Of a stretch of DNA of 20,792 bases, positions 7,753-17,600 are shown piece by piece. Under the pieces are notes generated by a model. The model was not told the origin of the DNA. It worked only from the letters and a program-made list of their open reading frames with translations, and ran no database searches. Source of the DNA: a virus. The position numbers and the translations under genes were made by a program. Location of the stretch: the IMG/VR virus record IMGVR_UViG_3300033144_002384, positions 1 through 20,792 of that record. One strand, 5' to 3'. The first letter of the stretch is position 1. Every line of letters begins with the position of its first letter.

Positions 7753-8648
7753 TGGTTAACGTTAAATCAGTTAGACAATCAGTCCCTGCTCAGACCACAC
7801 CTCTGATAGCAGGCGCAGCTCAAGGCTTCGGAAAGTTCTTTGAGGTGCAACAAGCAAAGAAGGCACAGGAACAGGAGAACATGATGAGCATTCTCCCTGC
7901 TCTTGCCTCCATACGGGCACTACAGCCTGCTATGGAAGGAGAGGAAGGTGCTATTGACATGGGTGGTGGAAACTATCTCAAGATCGTAACACCTCAACAA
8001 ACATCACAGGACAAGCTTGCTGATGCAAGGACAAAGCAAGTGGAGTATTCCATGTCAGCTAAAGGTCAGGCAGCGGAAGCTACCATTGAGTTTCAGAATG
8101 ACAACGCTATCATGCTCGATGGACAAGAGCGTAAGAAGAAGGGTAGTAGACAGAAGATAATTGATGAGTTCTATGCCAGTGCTCTAAAAACTTTTGGAGA
8201 TGAAGAGTCAACTGCAGGTGGTACTGTTCCTGTCTTTAATCCCAAAACAGGTGAAACGGCTATGGCTCCTCCTGATGTAGCTGCACAACTCATAGCTTCA
8301 GGGGAATACACTTCTCCTCCTGGTGATCAGGAAGAAGGTGGGGGGTTACTTGGACCTGTTGCAAAGGGATTGATTGGGTTACCTGCTGCTGCTGGAGCAA
8401 TGCGTATGGGATTCAAAGCATTGCCTCATATGATCAAAGGTGGAGGTAGAGCGTTTGGCCCTTGGGGTATGGGAGCATCAGCTCTCGCAACTGGAGGTTT
8501 GATGTTGCATGATTACATGAATAAGAACAAAGATGCCTCTAACATAAACCAAGCAGCACCAATTCCAGTAACACCACAACAACAGTTACCAATGCCAGTA
8601 CCACAACAAGCACAACAGTCACCACCAGTTCTTTACCCAGATAGGTAA
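7752..8648 (+). CDS. Probable internal virion protein with hydrophobic segment
   Basis: The start overlaps the preceding stop (TAATG). The 298-residue product has a helical Gln/Lys-rich N-terminal part (about 20-45), a polar middle, a Gly/Ala/Met-rich hydrophobic stretch (about 198-255, with candidate membrane-inserting segments around 'GPVAKGLIGLPAAAGAM' and 'WGMGASALATGGLML') and a Pro/Gln-rich tail (about 265-298) encoded by short imperfect CCA/CAA-rich repeats. Together with the gene before and the giant gene after, this fits proteins that leave the capsid with the DNA and line a channel across the host envelope. It shows no catalytic motif. Assignment rests on composition and position. 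Confidence 0.5.
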   Translation: MVNVKSVRQSVPAQTTPLIAGAAQGFGKFFEVQQAKKAQEQENMMSILPALASIRALQPAMEGEEGAIDMGGGNYLKIVTPQQTSQDKLADARTKQVEYSMSAKGQAAEATIEFQNDNAIMLDGQERKKKGSRQKIIDEFYASALKTFGDEESTAGGTVPVFNPKTGETAMAPPDVAAQLIASGEYTSPPGDQEEGGGLLGPVAKGLIGLPAAAGAMRMGFKALPHMIKGGGRAFGPWGMGASALATGGLMLHDYMNKNKDASNINQAAPIPVTPQQQLPMPVPQQAQQSPPVLYPDR

Positions 8649-8649
8649 T

Positions 8650-11600
8650 ATGCCAAACCTACATGAAATCTTTAAGAACTTACCTAAGCAGCCTGCACCT
8701 AGGTCTAAGAATCCCTTTGCTCAAGCAGCCACACAGATAACAGGTGGTGTGAAAGAGGGAACTCTTGGGATCATGAAGGGTATGTCTGACCTTGGAGTCG
8801 CTACTGGCTCTGTGTTCGGTGATGAGAAGCTTAAGAAGAAGTCCGAGAAACTCTCCCAATACTTTGCAGGACAATTAAACAGACCTGATGTTGTCAAGGG
8901 CCGTGAGGTTATGGCTAACTGGCAGAACCCGGTACAGAAGTCTCTGCGCCTACTGGGTAACGCTGCGCCTTCTATTGTATCAGCATGGACAGGTGGAGGC
9001 ATAGGTGCTGCTGTTGGTCGTAAGGCTTTAGCTGGTAAGGCAGGGAGATCCCTACTAGCTGGTGGGTTGAGCAAGTTTGGGAAGGATGTAACGAGAGCAA
9101 ACCTAACCAAGTATGCTCCGAAGGTAACAGGGTATCTTGGTGCTGTCGCTGGCTCTATACCACTGGGTACTTCCATTGCTGGTTCGTATTGGGAGGAAGG
9201 TGTTGCACATGGCAAAGACCCTAAGGACAAAGGTCACTATGCTATGGCTCTCACCGACGGGGTTGCACAGTCCTTACTTGAAGCCATGCCATTCATGGGT
9301 TGGATGAAGGGTGGGAAGCTCCATAAGAGAGTGCTAAGAACAGCACTACAAGAGGGTGGTGAGGAAGTTATACAAGGGTTTCTTGAGAACTCCTTAAAGA
9401 TCGTTGGTTGGAAGGGAACAGAGAACCTTTACAATGACATGATGACAGGCATAGCTGAAAACTTTGTAGCTGGTGCGCTGTCTGGTGGTTTACTGGGTAC
9501 AGTCCCACGCTTGTCTGTTACCAGAGCTGATATGATCCACGACATTAAGAACAACGTTGGTAAGACAGTCTATAAACAAGCAACAGAACAAGGACACATG
9601 ACCAACGGTGAGCCTACCACACTTGAGCAAGTCATGGAAGTTACGGAAGCCCTTGTTAAAGAAGTTGACATCCACGATGACCTCTTACTACCAGTGCTGC
9701 AGAAGAAGTTAAAAGAATCTATGGGTATGAAGAGTGAGAAGAAAGCTACCGGAGACCACGAGGTTGTTCAGAGAGCGAAGATACAGGACGGTGCCATTGC
9801 TTCTACATCAGATGATACCTACGCACGTAAGCCTATTGGCAGAGATGTTAAGCGAGAGGAGAACAGACGGTCAAGGATTGAGTTTGTTTGGCAGGACATA
9901 CAATATAAGATTGGTGGTAAGTTTGTGGAGTGGTCTAAGATACCGGAGATCATTCGTTGGAACATACAGAACAACCCCAAGATGAACATTGTTAAAGACA
10001 TTGCAGGTAACTTAAAACAAGTTGCCGACGAGGAATTAGATAGATTTATTGTACACACTAAGGGACGAGAGAACTACAGCAACCCATTAGCAGATGTATT
10101 CTTTGGACCATTAAGACAGCAAGAGACTCAGACATGGAAGAACAGCTCCGTAGAACAAGAGGAGAAGGCCGGCATACATGGTGACATATGGATACGTGAC
10201 TTACCAGAGCAGATCAAGAAGCTAGGGTTAAACCCTCGTGAGATTGAGTTCGTAGGTGCAGGTTCAGACGATGCTCTTAAAACTTTCATACAAGTATGGA
10301 ACAAGCAGAACCCCGACAATCAAATAGTCCTCACCAAGCAGGCGTTGGGAGCTAAGGTCAGACCAGGCAAGAGAGGTAAGGCTACTCTTCCTCTATGGGA
10401 TTACTTTAAGACCAGCCAAGAGAAACTGGTAGAAGATGGCACAGACTTGCTTGACCTTGCAGCAGAAGAAGCTATGGAAGGGTCTGAGAAGAAGGCAGCC
10501 TATGGCGACCAGCCTACTTACTTGAGGATGGTACACTCAGCCATAGAGAACGCTTGGAAGGCTGCTAATGATGTGGCTGATGGACACCCGGTAAAAGTAG
10601 CTGCTGAGATGTTGGCACAGATAGCCAATGGGAGAGTGTTCGTTGCTGCTGGTCTTGAGTTACCTACTGTCCAAGACGTAGCCGCGCTGTTCAGTGTATT
10701 TAGAAACCCCTTCCTTGAGATAACACAAGTCGTCTATGTCAACCCAGATACCAACAAGATCATTGAGCATGAAGCTATCACTGTAGGACTTCCCGGTAAA
10801 ACTGTTATAGACACAATAGGTACAGCCGAGAAGGCTAAGCGTATGGGAGCACAGTACTACGTCCTTCATAATCACCCTGGAGGAAAGGTTGCTCCATCTA
10901 AACAAGACATGACTACCCACAAGTCGCTGACAAAGGACAAGGCGTACAGAGGACACATAATCCTCGACCATAAAGACTTTGCTTTTATCAATAGAGATGG
11001 AACAGTGGATACTAATGTTCATGAGAAAGCTAAACTTACTGACTTCAACGTGGGTAAGAAACCAATACAGAAGCCGTTAGATTCTATTGAAAAGATAACT
11101 GATTTCACAAACAACCAGTTCAGGAATGGTAAGATCACCCTGTTCCTAACCAACATTGATAACCTCATTAGCGTTGTTTACATTGGTACTGACAATGTTG
11201 TAAAGGATATTCGTAGAGCTATGAGAGATAACATGGCTCAGGGTTATTTGATAGGAGCTAAAGAGGAAGCTGTAATACCTGACAACATACCCGAAGGTGC
11301 TCAAGGCGTTATCATCCACAATACTGATGGGTCATATGACGTTAGACCAGTTGACTTAGACAAGCAAACTTTAGTTGGGTGGCCTAGTGTTAAGAGTCAA
11401 CCGAAGGTATCGTTGACCACCATGCTCACCGAGCAACAGCCAGGCGAGGCTATCAAGGATGAGGAGCGTGTGCCTGGCATGTTGGGTCAGGGTTGGAAAG
11501 CAGAGGACAGGATATTCCCAGAAGGTACTCCAAGAGATGTGGTTGCTAAGCAAAGCCTGACACCTGAGACTAAGGAGAAGGGCAAAGCATTCAAAGATTT

Positions 11601-14600
11601 GATGAGGAAGAAGCAGGTCAAGTTCCCACCGGTTACAGAGGTGCCTGAGAAGGCTAAGGCACAGACACGCAACGCTAACCTAGTCAACGATGCTATGCGT
11701 ACGATCAATAAGGGCACGACACCTGTACCTGACGTCAAGTCTGTACCGGGTATGCTACGTCAAGCAGGGTTCTCTGTTGTCAGCAACGAAGAGTTTGAGA
11801 CGATGGAACAGCCTGTGGGTCAAATCATATATCACACCACCAATTCAGACGTGGCAGCACAGATAAGGGAGAAGGGTTTTTATCGTTCTTCTGATCCTGA
11901 ATGGTTTGGTAATTTTGGTAAACCTTCTGGTACGTGGTTTGGAAACCCTGCAGATTGGCAGTTCCTATGGGACGAGAATCTTGGTGGTAGGGATGCCGAC
12001 AAGAGAGAGGTTGTAGAGGCTAAGCTTGCAGACGATACTAAGGTGTGGGAAGGTGGCACTCTTGAGGATGTTGAGAAATACCTTGGCAAGAAGATAAGCT
12101 CCTATAGTTATAAGACAGAGCCTATTGTTGTTAGCGCACGCATGAAAGAGGCTATAAAGGAAGATAACCCACAATATACTGATGCAGAAGTAAGGGCACA
12201 TGCCTTAAAGTGGACCAAGGATGGTACTACTGTCAGAGGTGAGACGTTCCAAATGATGCGTGACCTTGTTCATAAGCTTAAGAAGGACGGCTATGATGGA
12301 ATCCATTACGTTCCTTCATTCCAGAGTCAAGACTACAGCATAAGTAACATGAGTTATATTATGAATAATCCTTGGGAAGGATGGGATGCTGAGTCCACAG
12401 TCATATGGAATAACGAGAAGATTTATGTGGCAGGTCAGCAAGGCACAGTTGACCCCAACAGTCAGAGTGAAGGTGGTGACATAGCTGAGCTTGCCCAAAC
12501 CATCAAGCCTGTACTATCTGAGGTGGTTGGTAACATCAAGGTTCCGCTTGGCAGGGTAGGCGAGACCACTCCGGGCAAAGGTATATGCGACAGGACGTGT
12601 CAGGTCATGGTGGAGACGCTCAAGAAGGCTGGCTTCATTGCCAATGTCAAGGAGATCAAGGCTAAGTCACCTGTGGGACCCTTCCAGATTACCCATAGAG
12701 TAGCTCAGGTTGTCCTCAATGGTGCGAAGTACCTCATAGATGACCCTCAGCATAGGTTTATAAAGGAAGGCGGTAAGGACGAAGGTGGCTGGTTGTCAGG
12801 TCATGACCCAATGAGGCATGGGTTTGAGGGGCCCTTCCAGCCATACGGTGGGATGGTTGAGGATATTGGCGACTTGGCTCAAATGTTCACAAAGGAAGGG
12901 TTATACCTAGAGGACTTTGACACTACTCTTAAGTTCACTGACATTGAAAAGAGAGGTGCTTACACCTACGGTAAGATTAAAGGTGACCCCAACCATGTTG
13001 TAAGAATACAGACGCAAGACATAGAAACTGGCTCAGGATATTCCATTGAGTACAGGATGATAACTGGTGCAGCCGTGTGGATCAAGGAGTTCTTCCAGCC
13101 TGAAGTCTTTGAGGAGAACGAGGTAACGTTGAAGGCGTACAAAGACGGTACCATAGGAACGGACATCAAAGGGGTGGAAGTGTTGAGCCATAACACATGG
13201 CAGGTAGGCGACAAGTACATACCAGGTGCTAAAGGCACTGCTAAACAGCCAGGTCCTATCCAGCTCCCACAACAGACTCCGGGTAAGAAGCTCAAGGGTG
13301 AGGAGAAGTGGAAGGCAGAGCAAGCCTACCGAATGACTATTACTGATGCGATTAACGAGAGGATACTGAAGGAGGAGAAGGCAGACCTAGAGCTGACCAA
13401 ACCTAGCAAGACGAAGGAACAGCTCATCAAGGAACGTGAGGCTATGGCTAAGGCACCGGTTGAGGAGAAGGCGAAGCGTATCACCCAAGAGGATTTGCAG
13501 AGGATATTTAAGACTGGGGTCAAGCCTGACCTAAAGGTTGGCTTTGGTAAGAAGACAGGTGTAGAGCCAGTAGGAGCAGAGGCAGGTACTAAGTTAGGGT
13601 TTAAGGCAGACCTATTCCCATCTCACACAGCACTGATGGAAACGTTGGACGAGTTAAGCCGGCTTATGGATAGAGTTGAAGGCATTGGCACAGACGCTAC
13701 CATGAAGGTACGTAAGTTCTTCAAGAAGTTTGGTGGAGGGAAAGAGCTTGGGTACTTGCTGGATGACTTTATCAGAATGAACACGGCTCCGTTAGCTGAC
13801 CCACTTGCCAGTCCTGAAGGGTTCAAGGAAATCAACTCCTTCTCTATTATAGACCTGCTCAACGAACTGGGTGAGCTTGGGTTCATGCCCGGTGATGAGA
13901 TACACGCCACTGGAACGAACTTAGCCAAGAGCATACACGCAAGACTTGAGAAGATATTTTCAGAGGTTGATGACAAGAAGAAGATGAGAGCTAACGCAGA
14001 GGCTATTGAACAGATCCGTTCTATCCTATGGCACATCAACTCTGACCCTGACATCATGACACGCTATGAACTGGAAGCCAGCGTACGAGGTGAGTACCAA
14101 ATCTTTGGAGAGAGTGGACAGCTCGTCAGTGAGATAGCAAGAGCCAGTAGGTTTAAGACCTACGTCATCATGCGTCGTGTCCTGTCATACTACAGCAAGT
14201 TAACCGGTATGACTGATGCTCAGATGAATAAGAAGTTCGGTACTAACTTCTCCAGTAACCCCAACGATGCCATGCTCAACATGGATAAGGTTGAGACACC
14301 ATTCCGACAACAAGCTAAACAGACAGCCAAAGAGATTAGAGAGGGTGAGACTGGGTACACATGGTTTGGAGCAGTAGGTAGAATCGGTACCAAACGTGTT
14401 GGTATCATACCTCACCTTAAGTCATTCCTTAAAGACAAATCTCTCAGCTCCCAAGACGCTGAAGCCATACAGACTAAGATTGATGAGCTAGAGAAGGTCG
14501 TTAAGTGGATGGAAACAGGCTCTGAGACAGAGTTAAAGGGTGAAGCTAAGTATGAACTAGGCAGGTTCAAGGGGATAACAACTCTCCGTGATGAGTTTAC

Positions 14601-17600
14601 CGACGAGCAGAGAGCAGCAATGAGAGAGGAGTGGAAGAAGGCAGGTGGTGTATGGTTCTTTAAACCACACGCAGTCTTTGACATCATTGACAACTCCCAC
14701 AACGTATTGCAAGCAGGAGCTTATGAGATTATACCAGCCGATCCAAAGAACGAGTGGAGAGTCCGGTTATCACAAGATGGTGGGAAGACTGGGCCTGTCA
14801 TATTACTGACTGACATAGAGTCAGAGTTTGTGACAAGGAATCAAGGCAAGGGTACACCAGCTCAAGGTAAGAAGTATGCTGTCAAGAGCTTTACTAAAAA
14901 CATTGCCCTCTACACCAAGGCAGAGATAAGAAGCATCATTGATAACAAGCTCATCCCTGGTCGAGCACCGGTCAATGAGTTCTTGGAAGCTCAGAAGAAG
15001 AAGAAGAACGCACGCAAGAAAAAGTACGCTTCCCTTATATCAGAGATCAAACGGCTGTCTGGTAAGAAGCGTGACGCAACAACCGCCAAAGCATTCAAGA
15101 GTTTGGAAGCCAAGCATGGCAAGTGGGAGTTCAAGATAGCCATGTCTATGGTTGAGAATGAGATGGTTAAGACAGCAGATGCTAAGGCACGTCAAGCAAT
15201 GCTCATGGAGATGAAGCGAGAGAACGCAGAGGAGGCAGAGCGTGAGAGGATAGCTGAAGGTGGTAAGCCACAAGGTATCAAGAAAACATTTGCCGTACAG
15301 TCAGAGTTCACGATAGGTGATGAGAGTGAGATAGATAAACCACAGGCACAGCGTGAAGAGGAAGGTCTCACCGAAGAACCTATCCAGCCTAACACTGACT
15401 TTGAATTAGGACAGGACACATCTCAGGCAGCAGTTGACCAGAACAAGACGTTCAACGGTACGCCTACTGACAAGAAGGGAGAGAAGCATCCTACCAACGT
15501 GGCTAGGTTTGAGTCACGCAAGCTGAAGATGTACAAGAAGGTGGTTAACTTCTTCCTTCAGGACAGCGACGCTACCATGGACTTCTTAGGTAAGTGGGTT
15601 AAAGGTGGGGAGGAAGAGATCAAGAAGATGCAGGGTGAGGTTGCACCGGCTAGCAAGACTGTTATGGACATGGTCATTGAGACTGCCATTAAGGACAAGA
15701 ACTATGTCAAGTTGGCACAGCTCAAAGGATTCCAAGTACAGAACATTATCAGTCAAGAAGTCTTGAAGGAGATGAAGCGACTATACCCTGACCTATCGTT
15801 GGATGAGCAGAAGAAGAAACGCCTTGAGTGGATGGATTACATGAACGATTCTGGTGAGGAAATCATCCTTATCCCAGGCAACACCTTACAATACACGGTG
15901 TCTGACAAAGGCATTCGCCATCCTTACGAGGCGGGTGAGAAGCGTGTTCACGGTGAGAGAGATGCCAACGTTAAGAGGCTTACGGCATTGTACACGTTAA
16001 GGCATGGTAAAGAACCAACAGCTCAACAGAAAGCTGTATGGAAACACCACAGACCAGGGTTGGCTTATTTCAGTATGCTGACACCTGCCTTACAGAACAT
16101 TATTCTATGGAACAAGGCTAACGTTGAGGACACCATTTTCTTCGCTGCCACACCTGACGTACTGACCAGAGCTGACAACGTTAACAACAGAGCGGCCGGT
16201 TACTCACCGCGCATGTTCTACAAAGACGCAGAGAGCATGAACTCTAGCAATGGTGTATCACAGACCATAGGCTCTCAACGTGTCGCTGCTCGTAAGATGA
16301 GAACGTATGCAGAGTTTGCTGAAGAAACAGGTGGAGCTCTTAAGCCTGTTAAGAACTACGCTGCTAGCGCAGGTTGGTATACCAAAGAATATCTTATTCG
16401 TATCCACCAACAGAGCATCATTGAGCAGTTCAAGGGTGTACGTAATGCATCCAGTGACCATGACATAGCTGTCATCACCTACACGGAGGATGTTAGGACT
16501 CTATCAGAAGCTCTCGGGTACAAGTCACCTGCTGACTTCCTTGTTGACCAAGGGTATGATCGTATGGACAACGCTCAAGGACTGACAAAGCATTGGAGAG
16601 GTAAGTTCCTTCGTCCGTGGGTACACCGTAGCGTCCGGCACACTATCAACAGGTTCTATCTTGAACCACAGGAGAGGGTTGGAGTCATAGCTGAAATAAA
16701 TAAGTGGGCGGGTAGGATGAAGCGATTGATTATGATGATGCCTCACCAATTCGCCTTACAGATTACCTCGTCCTCTTGGTTGTGGGGTGAAGGTGACGCT
16801 GGTGAGAAGATGAAGAAGGCATGGGTCAATGGACTAGAGCCTATGTTTAATCCTGTCAAGATAGCTAAGGGCATGAAGCTTGGTAGAGACAGGCTGGAAG
16901 ATCCGTTTAAAGGACAGTCGGAGGACTACGAACAGAATGTTATAGACCAGAAGCTCCTAGAGTTATTCATCCGTCATGGACTACGAGCCATGAACCAGAG
17001 CTGGATGCAGGAAGCTCTCTTTGACACAGAGAAGTACGCTAAGCACCCTATGGATATGAACAAGCGTGAGAAGTATGAGGAGCTTGTCTTTGGTAAGGGT
17101 GGGCTGGACAACTATATCTTTGAGCAGTACATGGGCAAGGCTATCTATCGATACGCACAAGCCATGATGAACAGGTTTCAGAAGCAGAACTCTAAGCTGA
17201 CAGACGACGAAGCCGCACAGCTCGCCGTTAAGTTTGTCAACGATACCTCCGGTACTCTACCCAGCTACATCTACGGATCAGAAGGACAGTGGTTACAGTT
17301 CGCTTTGTTTGCTCGTGACTTCACCATGAACTTTGACCGACAGCTCACAGGTGGTGCGTATGGACTCATGCCTACTGCTGTAAGGGACAATCTCTACAAG
17401 ATGCATCCCAACGCTAAGATACTCAACCCGCTGTTCCATGGGGAGTCTACGACAGCAGAGATGGTGTTCCTTTCACCTTGGTACCGTAAGCATCTCGCCT
17501 ACACGACTGCTATTAAGGTAGGGTTGTTTGCTATGCTCCAGTTTGCCTTGTGGCATCACAGACCTGAGGATGAGAGGGAAGAGAAGGACAAGTGGATGTG

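Noticed and set aside
10660-11022. 120-codon open frame on the - strand opposite the JAB region
   Set aside because: It is antisense to a strongly conserved zinc-site domain, its product shows no domain, and no promoter or ribosome binding site is seen. The same applies to the other - strand frames (for example 8721-9230, 13623-14057, 4195-4677).
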